Shown here one piece after another: positions 1 to 6,277 of a stretch of DNA of 6,390 nucleotides; the stretch's first letter is position 1; every line of letters starts with the position of its first letter. Both the position numbers and the translations under genes were made by a program. Source of the DNA: an uncultured Oscillospiraceae bacterium (lineage in GTDB: Bacteria; Bacillota; Clostridia; Oscillospirales; Ruminococcaceae). The stretch lies in the NCBI GenBank assembly GCA_934456315.1, contig CAKSHG010000128.1:1-6390 (forward strand). The letters run 5' to 3'. The notes under the pieces are model-generated. The model was not told the origin of the DNA. It saw only the letters and a program-made list of their open reading frames with translations, and ran no database searches.

Positions 1-473
1 ACGAATGCTGCCATCACCATCACGACCATGACGATGACGAGGACGAGCATCACCACCATCACCACGATGACGATGATGACGACCACGAGTGTTGCCACCA
101 TCACGACCATGACGATGATGAGGACGAGCATGAGCAACATCACCACGACGGCGAATGCGGCTGCGGACATCACCACCATCACCACCACGGCCATGACGCC
201 GACGAGGTATTCTCCAACTTCGGCGTTGAAACCGCCAAGAAGTTCACCAGGGAGGAGCTTGAGAACGCTCTGTCCAGGCTCTCCGGCGAGGAGTACGGCT
301 CCGTTCTCCGCGCGAAGGGTATCGTTGCAGGCGCGGACGGCGTCTGGTACCACTTCGATTTCGTACCCGAGGAGTACGAGGTACGCACCGGCTCTGCCGA
401 TGTCACTGGCAGAATGTGCGTAATAGGCGCAAAGCTTGCCGAGGACAAGATAAAGGCTCTGTTCGGAGTCTGA
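1..473 (+). CDS. COG0523/CobW-type metallochaperone GTPase with His-rich segment, 3' part only
   Basis: Partial gene running off the left edge. Codons are read from base 3 to a TGA at 471-473, giving 156 residues. Residues 1-65 are almost all His, Asp, Glu and Cys (28 His, 6 Cys), with two ECCHHH-type clusters, a CGCG and a run of seven His. The rest (about 69-156) matches the CobW C-terminal domain: a FSNFGVET-like entry, then a short helix, an RAKGIV strand, a VWYHFDFVP strand and a closing MCVIGAKL strand. The GTPase domain (Walker A, CxCC) must lie upstream and is not visible. COG0523 proteins are GTP-dependent cytosolic metal chaperones, and His-rich stretches between their two domains bind zinc, nickel or cobalt. 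Which metal applies here cannot be told. The next gene starts 76 bases downstream and is a second member of the superfamily, so the pair is probably co-transcribed. The family call is firm; the metal is inference. Confidence 0.88.
   Translation, partial: ECCHHHHDHDDDEDEHHHHHHDDDDDDHECCHHHDHDDDEDEHEQHHHDGECGCGHHHHHHHGHDADEVFSNFGVETAKKFTREELENALSRLSGEEYGSVLRAKGIVAGADGVWYHFDFVPEEYEVRTGSADVTGRMCVIGAKLAEDKIKALFGV
3..131 (+). repeat. Two-copy in-frame repeat coding for ECCHHH-acidic metal-binding units
   Basis: Two copies start at bases 3 and 87, 84 bases (28 codons) apart. Copy 1 encodes ECCHHHHDHDDDEDEH. Copy 2 encodes ECCHHHDHDDDEDEH, one His shorter. The bases between are mostly CAC/CAT and GAC/GAT codons. 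The repeat lies inside the truncated metallochaperone gene and probably arose by slippage or duplication of this low-complexity DNA. Copy number may vary between strains. Confidence 0.8.
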
Positions 474-496
474 TCCGGATCAAAAATGAACAACGC

Positions 497-518
497 GCCC
501 GGGGGCAAAACTCCGGGC
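497..518 (+). other. GC-rich stem-loop between the two GTPase genes
   Basis: Bases 497-504 pair with 511-518 over 8 bp with one G-T wobble, around a GCAAAA loop. No T-run follows (the next bases are ACGGTATTATATTC), so it is not a standard rho-independent terminator. It could be a processing or mRNA-stability element in the 76-base gap (474-549). No convincing -35/-10 pair is visible there. Confidence 0.4.
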
Positions 519-549
519 ACGGTATTATATTCAAGACAGGAGTAGCAGA

Positions 550-1497
550 ATGGAACTTCCCGTATATATGATAACGGGCTTTCTCGAGAGCGGAAAGACC
601 TCGTTTATCCTTGACACGATAAACGACAAGCAGTTCTCAAAGGGTCAGCGCACCCTGATAATCGCCTGCGAGGAGGGCGAGGTGGAATACGCCCCGGATA
701 TCCTAAAGGCTGCAAAGGCAGAGGTAGAGTTCATCGAGGACGAGGAGGACTTCAACCCCGAGCACCTGAACGAGCTTGTGAAGAAGCACCGCCCGACCCA
801 GATAATGCTGGAGTACAACGGCATGTGGAGCCTGCGCACCATGGCGCAGAAAGCCCCCAAGGACTGGATATTCTACCAGATATTCATGTTCGTTGACCAC
901 TCGAAATATCAGGTCTACATGAACAACATGCGTCAGCTGCTGTCGGACAATTTCTCGATAGCTGATATAGTTGTATTCAACCGCTGTGAGAAGAACAAGG
1001 TCGACAAAAAGACCCTCCGCCGCAGCATAAAGGCGCTCAACCCCAAGATAGACATGATGTTCGAGTACACCGACGGCACCATCGAACAGGGCTTCCAGGG
1101 CGACGACGAGATGCCCTACGACCTGAACGCCGACCCCATCGAGGTTATCCACGACGATTTCGGTCTGTGGTACATTGACGTGATGAGCAACACCGAGCGC
1201 TACCTCAACAAGAATGTGCGCGTCAGGGGCATGGTTTTCCGCGCGTCCAACGTACCCAAGGGGTATTTCGTTATATCCCGCCGCGCAATGACCTGCTGCG
1301 CGGACGATATCCAGGTCGTTGGTATACTCGTCAAGGCTCCCAACGCGGCGGATTTCAAGGACGGCGCCTGGGTGGAGGTCACCGGTAAGATAATCGCCGA
1401 GCGGCAGTCCGCGTACAAGGGCGAGGGTCCGGTACTGAACGCGGCTGAAATCAAGCCGACCGAGGCAGCGCCCAGCGAGCTCGTTTACTTCAGCTGA
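550..1497 (+). CDS. COG0523-like GTPase fused to YcgQ/TIGR03943-type C-terminal domain
   Basis: A 315-residue protein. Residues 1-190 form a CobW/COG0523-type P-loop domain: Walker A GFLESGKT at 10-17, LEYNG at 87-91 matching the family's E-x-x-G element, a FVDHS strand at 114-118, and VVFNRCE at 141-147 in the place of the NKxD base-recognition motif. The hallmark CxCC metal site near residue 40 is absent; the region reads ACEEGEVEY. Residues about 200-315 resemble the C-terminal half of Bacillus YcgQ (TIGR03943/DUF1980), including the [10 protein letters not shown] motif (C249, C250) and a WVEVTGKI strand. YcgQ-type proteins normally accompany UPF0718 permeases; none is in the window. The start is set by AGGAG at 538-542, 7 bases before ATG. 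The stop overlaps mtnA as TGATG. It is likely a metal-handling accessory protein; GTPase activity is doubtful given the altered motifs. Confidence 0.82.
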   Translation: MELPVYMITGFLESGKTSFILDTINDKQFSKGQRTLIIACEEGEVEYAPDILKAAKAEVEFIEDEEDFNPEHLNELVKKHRPTQIMLEYNGMWSLRTMAQKAPKDWIFYQIFMFVDHSKYQVYMNNMRQLLSDNFSIADIVVFNRCEKNKVDKKTLRRSIKALNPKIDMMFEYTDGTIEQGFQGDDEMPYDLNADPIEVIHDDFGLWYIDVMSNTERYLNKNVRVRGMVFRASNVPKGYFVISRRAMTCCADDIQVVGILVKAPNAADFKDGAWVEVTGKIIAERQSAYKGEGPVLNAAEIKPTEAAPSELVYFS

Positions 1498-2546
1498 TGA
1501 GCGGAAAACTGTTCACAGTCAGGCTCTCCGCCGACGAAAACGCGGTTGAGATACTTGACCAGACCCTGCTCCCGAACCGGGTGGAATACCTCCGCCTGGA
1601 AACCGCCGGGCAGCTTTACGAGGCGATCTACAAGCTCCGCGTGAGGGGAGCGCCCGCGATAGGCGTCTGCGCGGGGCTCGGAATGTACGTCATCGCGCGG
1701 AAGATGAGCGGAGATGTCCTGCCGCAGCTGCATGAAGCGGGGGAGTACCTGAAGGGCTCCCGCCCGACCGCCGTGAATTTGAGCTGGGCTGTCGACCGCA
1801 TGATATCCTGCGCGGAGCGCGGGTATTCCTCCCGGGAGGAGTTCCTTGCGGCGCTGCGCAGCGAGTGCATTTCGATACGCGACGAGGACATCGCGACCTG
1901 CCGCGCGATATCGGAGAACGGGCTGACCCTGGTCAGGAGCGGCGACGGGATACTGACCCACTGCAACGCCGGAGCGCTCGCTGCGGTTGAGTACGGGACC
2001 GGGCTGGGAACGCTGCTGCTAGGAAAGGAGCGCGGCTATGAGTTCCGCGTCTACAGCGACGAAACGCGTCCGCTGTTGCAGGGCGCGCGGCTGACCTCGT
2101 TCGAGCTGAACCACGCGGGGATAGACGTGACTTTGATATGCGACAGCGCGGCTTCCCTGCTGATGAAGCAGGGGAAGATACAGGCGTGCTTCGTGGGCTG
2201 CGACCGCGTCGCGGCAAACGGCGACGTCGCGAACAAGATAGGAACGCGCTCCGTGGCTATAAACGCGAAGTACCACGGGATACCGTTCTATGTGTTCTGC
2301 CCTGGCTCTACGATAGATTTCAGCTGTGCGACCGGGGACGATATCGTGATAGAGGAGCGTAGCGGCGAGGAGATAAAGACGATGTTCTTTTCCGAGCCGT
2401 CAGCCGAGCCGGAGGTAAAATGCTGGAATCCCGCGTTTGACGTGACCGACGCGGAGCTTGTCACCGCGATAATAACCGAGCGGGGAATTGCGCGCTACCC
2501 CTACACAGAATCACTGAAACAGCTTTACGCTTCGGAGGGAATATGA
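1497..2546 (+). CDS. mtnA: Methylthioribose-1-phosphate isomerase (MtnA family)
   Basis: A 349-residue aldose-ketose isomerase related to eIF2B-alpha. It converts 5-methylthioribose-1-phosphate to 5-methylthioribulose-1-phosphate in methionine salvage; some members also act on 5-deoxyribose-1-phosphate. Family motifs are all present: RGAPAIG at 50-56, [15 protein letters not shown] near 88-102, THCNAGALA with the catalytic Cys156, [17 protein letters not shown] near 188-204, CDSAAS at 215-220, [17 protein letters not shown] with the catalytic Asp236, and [20 protein letters not shown] near 311-330. Length is normal and no key residue is missing. The ATG shares one base with the upstream stop (TGATG) and has no strong Shine-Dalgarno, so translation is probably coupled to the upstream gene. 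Its own stop overlaps the deaminase start as ATGA. MtnP, MtnK and an aldolase are not in the window. Identity is firm; the physiological sugar is inferred. Confidence 0.93.
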   Translation: MSGKLFTVRLSADENAVEILDQTLLPNRVEYLRLETAGQLYEAIYKLRVRGAPAIGVCAGLGMYVIARKMSGDVLPQLHEAGEYLKGSRPTAVNLSWAVDRMISCAERGYSSREEFLAALRSECISIRDEDIATCRAISENGLTLVRSGDGILTHCNAGALAAVEYGTGLGTLLLGKERGYEFRVYSDETRPLLQGARLTSFELNHAGIDVTLICDSAASLLMKQGKIQACFVGCDRVAANGDVANKIGTRSVAINAKYHGIPFYVFCPGSTIDFSCATGDDIVIEERSGEEIKTMFFSEPSAEPEVKCWNPAFDVTDAELVTAIITERGIARYPYTESLKQLYASEGI

Positions 2547-3811
2547 AAATACGCTTTTACAACGCAAAGATACTTACCATGCAGACCGAGGATATCATCA
2601 CCGGAGAGCTGCACACAGACGGCGACAAGATCACCTTTGTCGGCTCCGGAAATATCCCGCAGGGCAGCTTTGACCGCGAGATAGACCTTGCCGGAAAGCT
2701 CATCATACCGGGTTTCAAGAATGCGCACACTCACACCGCGATGACGTTCCTGCGCAGCTACGCGGACGACCTTCCGCTCAACGACTGGCTGTACGAGCAG
2801 GTTTTCCCGCACGAAGCCAAGCTCACCGAGGAGGCAGTGTACGTTTTCACGCAGCTCGGAAACATGGAGTACCTGACCAGCGGAATAACCTCCAGTTTTG
2901 ACATGTACATGAAGCTCGACAGCTACGCAAAGGCGTGTACCGACATGGGCTACAGAAGCGTGCTGTGCGGTTCCATCAACGATTTTGGCGGCACTGTCGA
3001 GGGAATCGGTGAGGAGTACGAAAAGTTCAACCACCTCGACCCGCTGATAAGCTACCAGCTGGGATTCCATGCGGAATACACCACCAAGCGCGAAACCCTC
3101 GAGGGACTGGCAAAGCTGTCCCAGAAGTACAAGGCTCCGATGTACACCCACTCCAGCGAAACCAGAGCAGAAACGGACGGCTGCCGCGAGCGTTACGGAA
3201 TGTCCCCGACGCAGCTTTTCGACAAGCTCGGAATGCTGGAATACGGCGGCGGCGGATTCCACTGCGTGTGGTTCGATGAGGAGGACATGCGCATTGCCCG
3301 GGAAAAGGGACTGTGGATAGTTACGAACCCATCGTCGAATCTGAAGCTAGCGAGCGGAATAGCACCGCTCTGCGAGATGAAGCGCCGGGGAATAGACCGC
3401 ATGGCGATAGGCACCGACGGCGCCGCGAGCAACAACTGCCTTGACATGTTCCGCGAGATGTTCCTTGTTACGGCGCTCCAGAAGTACCGTGAAATGGACG
3501 CGGCGGCGTTCCCGGCGTTTGACGTGCTGAAGATGGCGTGCAGCGGCGGCGCCCTTGCGATGGGGCTGACTGACTGCGACGTGCTTGCGGCAGGGAAGCA
3601 GGCGGACCTTGCGGTGATAGACCTCATGCAGCCGAACATGCAGCCTGTCCACAACATCGCGAAGAACCTCGTCTACGCCGGAACCAAGCAGAACGTAGTC
3701 ATGACGATGACCGCCGGAAAGATACTCTACGAAAACGGAAAATTCACCACCGTAGACGCGGACGAGGTCTACTCGAGAGCCGAGAAGCTGACCCGCGAGA
3801 TCTGCGGCTGA
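2543..3811 (+). CDS. mtaD: 5'-methylthioadenosine/S-adenosylhomocysteine deaminase (MtaD-type amidohydrolase)
   Basis: A 422-residue cytosolic metal-dependent amidohydrolase. The family deaminates MTA, SAH and sometimes adenosine or 5'-deoxyadenosine to the inosine analogues. Visible active-site elements are AHTHT (H62, H64), the diagnostic [17 protein letters not shown] segment at 67-83, E91 after FPH, H176 in GFHAEYT, H203 and E206 in THSSET, H240 in GGFHC, and D292 in GTDGAASNN. This matches the Thermotoga TM0936 pattern of one bound metal, usually zinc. An N-terminal beta-sandwich strand set (NAKILTM) and the C-terminal [11 protein letters not shown] return strand complete the fold. GGAGG at 2534-2538 lies 4 bases before ATG, inside the end of mtnA. 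With mtnA next door, MTA or 5'-deoxyadenosine salvage is the likely role. Exact substrate preference cannot be read from sequence. Confidence 0.9.
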   Translation: MKIRFYNAKILTMQTEDIITGELHTDGDKITFVGSGNIPQGSFDREIDLAGKLIIPGFKNAHTHTAMTFLRSYADDLPLNDWLYEQVFPHEAKLTEEAVYVFTQLGNMEYLTSGITSSFDMYMKLDSYAKACTDMGYRSVLCGSINDFGGTVEGIGEEYEKFNHLDPLISYQLGFHAEYTTKRETLEGLAKLSQKYKAPMYTHSSETRAETDGCRERYGMSPTQLFDKLGMLEYGGGGFHCVWFDEEDMRIAREKGLWIVTNPSSNLKLASGIAPLCEMKRRGIDRMAIGTDGAASNNCLDMFREMFLVTALQKYREMDAAAFPAFDVLKMACSGGALAMGLTDCDVLAAGKQADLAVIDLMQPNMQPVHNIAKNLVYAGTKQNVVMTMTAGKILYENGKFTTVDADEVYSRAEKLTREICG

Positions 3812-3819
3812 TAACAAAG

Positions 3820-3849
3820 AAGGCAGTGCTGCGGGCATTGCCTTTTTTT
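3820..3849 (+). terminator. Rho-independent terminator after the deaminase gene
   Basis: AAGGCAGTGC (3820-3829) pairs with GCATTGCCTT (3835-3844) over 10 bp with one G-T wobble, around a 5-base loop. A run of seven Ts at 3843-3849 overlaps the end of the stem. It starts 8 bases after the deaminase stop and separates the operon from the perR promoter. Confidence 0.88.
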
Positions 3850-3853
3850 GCTA

Positions 3854-3882
3854 TTGACATTCCTGTCTGTTTGTGATACAAT
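3854..3882 (+). promoter_or_regulatory. Sigma-A-type promoter of perR
   Basis: TTGACA at 3854-3859 matches the -35 consensus exactly. TACAAT at 3877-3882 is a one-mismatch -10 box. The spacer is 17 bp, with an extended TG at 3874-3875. It begins right after the upstream terminator and lies 42 bases before the perR ATG. An operator overlaps its -10 end. Confidence 0.85.
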
Positions 3883-3900
3883 AATGATAACAGTTATTGT
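3878..3900 (+). promoter_or_regulatory. Fur/PerR-like operator overlapping the perR -10 region
   Basis: Bases 3885-3899 (TGATAACAGTTATTG) resemble the 7-1-7 Fur/PerR box TGATAATNATTATCA. The first six bases match, and the core ATAAC-A-GTTAT is a perfect 5-1-5 palindrome. An outer inverted repeat, ACAATAA (3878-3884) and TTATTGT (3894-3900), frames it. The site covers the -10 box and transcription start, where binding would block initiation, so the following regulator probably represses itself. A second small palindrome, TTGTACAA, sits at 3902-3909. Confidence 0.7.
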
Positions 3901-3924
3901 TTTGTACAACGAGAAAGGGAAAAT

Positions 3925-4317
3925 ATGAATTTTTCGCGACAAAGAGAGATAATATATGAACAGGTGAGAAATTTCCCGGTACACCCGACCGCCGAGGAAG
4001 TTTACCGCGCCTTAAAAAACGACAATCCGAACCTTAGCCTTGGAACGGTGTACCGGAATCTGAACCAGCTAAGCGAAGCGGGAATGCTGCTGAAGATCCC
4101 GATAGCTGACGGCTCCGACCGTTTCGACGGCAGGACGGACTGCCACTATCACATGATCTGCGAGAAGTGCGGCAGGGTTTTCGACGTCGAACTTGACTGC
4201 CTGGAGTCCATACCGCAGACAGTGCTGCAAACGACCGGGCATCACATAACCCGCGTAACGCTGAACCTGAAAGGCGTCTGCGCCGAGTGCTCAAGAAGCG
4301 AGGCGCACGCTGAATAA
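3925..4317 (+). CDS. perR: Fur-family repressor, PerR type
   Basis: A 130-residue DNA-binding metalloregulator. The N-terminal winged helix spans about 1-65 (HPTAEEVYRAL, LSLGTVYRNLNQLSEAGML) and the dimerisation domain about 66-125. All five residues equivalent to the Bacillus PerR regulatory site are present: H20, D68 in RFDG, H74 and H76 in HYHMIC, and D87. The last is Asp as in PerR, where Fur usually has Glu. The structural zinc site is complete (C79, C82, C119, C122). The N-terminus is about 17 residues shorter than B. subtilis PerR, as in other clostridial members. AGAAAGGGA at 3912-3920 precedes the ATG. PerR uses Fe(II) or Mn(II) and is inactivated by peroxide through histidine oxidation. 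Its promoter carries a matching box, implying autoregulation. A Fur or Zur role is less likely but not excluded. Confidence 0.85.
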   Translation: MNFSRQREIIYEQVRNFPVHPTAEEVYRALKNDNPNLSLGTVYRNLNQLSEAGMLLKIPIADGSDRFDGRTDCHYHMICEKCGRVFDVELDCLESIPQTVLQTTGHHITRVTLNLKGVCAECSRSEAHAE

Positions 4318-4410
4318 AGAGCAATGGGTCACAGCGCGAATATTGTTTGAACGTTCGGTTTTGTTCAGCGTTTCCCGAGCAATAATTACATCTGATTTGT
4401 GAAACAATTT

Positions 4411-4531
4411 CCTTTAATAAAAGCCGCCGCGCTGAAAATAATATAACTGCAAGGGCGAAGTGAAAACGCTTCCGCTCCTGTAAAAAAAGACGGAGCGGAA
4501 GTTCCGGACTTAAAAAAGGTTTTATTAAAGG
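4411..4531 (+). repeat. 12-bp perfect inverted repeat enclosing the SASP leader and covering its Shine-Dalgarno
   Basis: CCTTTAATAAAA at 4411-4422 is the exact reverse complement of TTTTATTAAAGG at 4520-4531. Pairing can extend outward with T4410-A4532, a T-G wobble and T4408-A4534. The right arm overlaps the SASP ribosome binding site AAAGGAG (4527-4533), 9 bases before the ATG. If both arms lie in one transcript, the pairing would hide the ribosome binding site. Confidence 0.7.
4469..4501 (+). other. Perfect 10-bp stem-loop in the SASP leader
   Basis: CTTCCGCTCC (4469-4478) pairs perfectly with GGAGCGGAAG (4492-4501) around a 13-base A-rich loop. An alternative small hairpin, GAAGTG (4457-4462) with CGCTTC (4467-4472), uses part of the left arm, so the two are mutually exclusive. 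No T-run follows directly, so a terminator is not the obvious reading. An mRNA-stabilising 5' structure or a regulatory switch is possible. Confidence 0.65.
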
Positions 4532-4542
4532 AGAACAAGATT

Positions 4543-4731
4543 ATGGCTTCTAATAAGCAGACCAAGAGCGCACTCAATTCCATCAAGATGCAGGCAGCCA
4601 GCGAAGTAGGCGTTCCGCTGAACTCCAACGGATACAACGGCGAGCTGACCGCAAGACAGGCAGGCTCTATCGGCGGCCAGATGGTAAAGAACATGATCGC
4701 AAGCTATACCCAGCAGAACTCTGCTCAGTAA
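4543..4731 (+). CDS. Alpha/beta-type small acid-soluble spore protein
   Basis: A 62-residue SASP. The family coats DNA in the dormant spore core, giving UV and heat resistance, and is degraded at germination as an amino acid source. Hallmarks are SALNSIKMQAASEVGV (9-24), the clostridial-type NGYNGELTARQAGSIGGQMVK (29-49) with the conserved GSIGG turn, and a short polar tail. Length is usual for the family. ATG follows AAAGGAG by 9 bases; the SD is part of an inverted repeat. At the expected germination protease (GPR) site the protein reads KMQAASE (15-21), where clostridial relatives typically have K-M-E-[IV]-A-x-E; the first Glu is Gln17 here. Forespore (sigma-G) expression is expected from the family but the promoter is not clear. 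It is convergent with spoIVA. Confidence 0.9.
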   Translation: MASNKQTKSALNSIKMQAASEVGVPLNSNGYNGELTARQAGSIGGQMVKNMIASYTQQNSAQ

Positions 4732-4755
4732 TCAGCGCTCGTAAAGCATAAACAA

Positions 4756-4779
4756 ATCCCTCCGCAATAGCGGGGGGAT
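4756..4779. terminator. Stem-loop terminator between the convergent SASP and spoIVA genes
   Basis: ATCCCTCCGC (4756-4765) pairs with GCGGGGGGAT (4770-4779) over 10 bp with one wobble and an AATA loop. AACAA (4751-4755) and TTGTT beyond the stem can extend it, with one bulge. On the plus strand ATTGTTGTTT follows; on the minus strand TTTGTTTATG follows. It sits 24 bases after the SASP stop and 8 bases beyond the spoIVA stop, so it plausibly ends both transcripts, although the T-runs are interrupted. Confidence 0.75.
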
Positions 4780-4787
4780 ATTGTTGT

Positions 4788-6263
4788 TTACAGAATAATA
4801 CAGATAAGGCCGCCGCAGCCCTCGTTGATTATCCGCTGGATAGTTTCCTGGAGCTTCATGCGGGCGTCCGTCGGCATTCGGTAGAGCTTGTTGTGCAGCC
4901 CCTCGTTCACCAGCTCGTGGAGTGATTTCCCGAAGATGTTGCTTTCCCATATCTTCTTCGGGTTTTCCTCAAAGTCGGTCAGGAGGTAGGCGATGAGCTC
5001 CTCGGACTGCTTCTCGCTGCCGACTATCGGGTTTATCTCGGTGGTGATGTCCGCGGACATCATGTGTATCGACGGAGCGCTTGCCCGCAGCCGTACGCCG
5101 TATTTTCCGCCCTGCTTTACGATCTTCGGCTCCTCCAGCTTGAGTTCGTCCATCGTGGGGAGGACTATACCGTAGCCGGTAGCCTCGACCTCCTCCAGGG
5201 CGCCGCGCACGCGCTCGTACTTGCTCTTTATCTGCGCCAGCTCTATCATGCAGGGCATGAGGTCGCTCTCGTCGTGGAGCTCCAGCCCGGTGGTTTCGCC
5301 GAGGATCTGGTAGAACAGGTCGCTGCGCAGCGCGATATCAATCACCCCGGAGCCTGTGCCGAGGTCGATGTCCTCCGGAATGACCCGGGAGGCGTACTCG
5401 CACTCCGCGATCTCGTCCGCGCAGGACTTTATGCTGCTGATACCGTCTATCTTCGCAGCCGCGTCCTTTATCCTGCTGAAAAGCTCCTTGCGCAGCCAGT
5501 GCTCCCGGTCGAGGGCAGTGACCCACTTCGGCATTCTGACGCGTATCTCGCTGACCGGGAATTGCAGCAGCACCTTCCCGAGCAGCTCCTTTATCTGGTC
5601 CTCGGTTATATCCAGGCAGTTGACCGCCATGACCGGCGCGGAGTACTTTTCCTCCATCGCGGCGGCGAGGGCGCGGCTCTCCGGGGATTCCGGCTTCTGG
5701 CAGTTGAGGATAACCACGAACGGCTTGTTTATCTCGTTCAGCTCGGTTATGATGCGCTCCTCCGCCTGCTGGTACTCCTCCCGGGGGATATCTGTGATAC
5801 TGCCGTCGGTGGTGACCACTATGCCGATGGTGGAGTGCTCGGTTATAACCTTGCGGGTGCCGACCTCCGCAGCCATGTTGAACGGTATCTCCTCCTCGAA
5901 CCAGGGGGTCATAACCATGCGCGGAGCCTCGTTCTCGATGTAGCCTATCGCGCTGGGTACGATGTAGCCGACGCAGTCGATGAGCCGTACATTCATCTTA
6001 ACGCCGTCGTCCAGAACGATAGTCACGGCTTTCTCCGGGACGAATTTCGGCTCGGTGGTCATGATGGTTTTCCCGGCGGAGGACTGCGGAAGCTCGTCGT
6101 TGGCGCGTTCGCGCTGGAAATCGTCCGCGATGTTGGGAATGACCAGCGTGTTCATCAGCCTGGTGATGAACGTGGATTTGCCGGAACGCACAGGACCTAC
6201 GATCCCGAGATAGATATTGCCGTCCGTCCTGCGGGCGATGTCAGAATAAATTGAGTGATCCAT
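4788..6263 (-). CDS. spoIVA: Stage IV sporulation protein A, spore coat morphogenetic ATPase
   Basis: A 491-residue homologue of SpoIVA, an ATPase made in the mother cell that polymerises on the outer forespore surface as the basement layer of the coat and is needed for cortex assembly. Walker A is GPVRSGKST (23-31, K29). The signature NDELPQSSAGKTIMTTEPKFVP spans 55-76 with the two sensor threonines T69-T70. IDCVGY (95-100) supplies D96, and STIGIVVTTDGSITDIPREEY follows. All are offset by one from the B. subtilis numbering K30, T70/T71, D97. The middle domain and the C-terminal polymerisation region (LRASAPSIHM, GSEKQSEELIAYL, INEGCGGLICIIL) are complete. AAGGAG at 6272-6277 supports the ATG. 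It follows a LysM-ending gene by 12 bases, so it is the second or later gene of an operon whose promoter lies beyond the window. Confidence 0.97.
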   Translation of the reverse strand: MDHSIYSDIARRTDGNIYLGIVGPVRSGKSTFITRLMNTLVIPNIADDFQRERANDELPQSSAGKTIMTTEPKFVPEKAVTIVLDDGVKMNVRLIDCVGYIVPSAIGYIENEAPRMVMTPWFEEEIPFNMAAEVGTRKVITEHSTIGIVVTTDGSITDIPREEYQQAEERIITELNEINKPFVVILNCQKPESPESRALAAAMEEKYSAPVMAVNCLDITEDQIKELLGKVLLQFPVSEIRVRMPKWVTALDREHWLRKELFSRIKDAAAKIDGISSIKSCADEIAECEYASRVIPEDIDLGTGSGVIDIALRSDLFYQILGETTGLELHDESDLMPCMIELAQIKSKYERVRGALEEVEATGYGIVLPTMDELKLEEPKIVKQGGKYGVRLRASAPSIHMMSADITTEINPIVGSEKQSEELIAYLLTDFEENPKKIWESNIFGKSLHELVNEGLHNKLYRMPTDARMKLQETIQRIINEGCGGLICIIL

Positions 6264-6271
6264 ATTTCACG

Positions 6272-6277
6272 CTCCTT
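6272..6277 (-). promoter_or_regulatory. spoIVA ribosome binding site overlapping the upstream stop codon
   Basis: AAGGAG on the minus strand lies 8 bases before the spoIVA ATG and shares two bases with the upstream gene's TAA (6276-6278). Ribosomes ending the LysM protein therefore stop on the spoIVA initiation site, which points to coupled translation of the two products. Confidence 0.8.

Larger units (their letters stand above)
4318..4542 (+). other. Structured gap and leader before the SASP gene
   Basis: This 225-base stretch holds no convincing ORF and no clear terminator for perR. Its first third has only a short TGAAC...GTTCA pairing with no T-run. The AT-rich stretch GAAAATAATATAAC (near 4434-4447) could be a -10 region of a forespore promoter, but I find no confident sigma-F or sigma-G -35 partner. 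The last third contains strong inverted repeats and the SASP ribosome binding site, listed separately. Confidence 0.5.

Noticed and set aside
12..64. CAC/CAT tandem repeats as a CRISPR or microsatellite locus
   Set aside because: They are in-frame His/Asp codons of a coding region, without spacer structure.
28..423. Thr/Met-rich 131-residue ORF on the plus strand (MTMTRTSITT...)
   Set aside because: It is the shifted frame of the His/Asp codon repeats. The frame from base 3 gives a clear CobW C-terminal domain ending at 473.
521..549. Separate promoter for the fusion GTPase (TATTAT at about 523-528)
   Set aside because: No -35-like hexamer at the right distance; the region 17 bp upstream is GC-only hairpin sequence.
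703..1152. 149-residue minus-strand ORF over the fusion GTPase
   Set aside because: Shadow ORF with a low-complexity Val/Leu-rich translation and no family resemblance.
2525..3262. 245-residue minus-strand ORF over the deaminase
   Set aside because: Shadow of the MtaD frame; the plus-strand protein has complete active-site motifs.
4347..4367. GAACGTTC and TGAAC...GTTCA near the perR end as a LexA (SOS) box or perR terminator
   Set aside because: The spacing does not fit GAAC-N4-GTTC, the stem is only 5 bp, and no T-run follows.
4386..4694. 102-residue minus-strand ORF spanning the SASP gene and its leader
   Set aside because: It overlaps a certain SASP gene and the inverted-repeat leader; the hydrophobic translation looks incidental.
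5064..6254. Long 396-residue plus-strand ORF opposite spoIVA
   Set aside because: It lies wholly antisense to an unmistakable SpoIVA, has no recognisable domain and arises from the high-GC codon bias. No ribosome binding site supports it.
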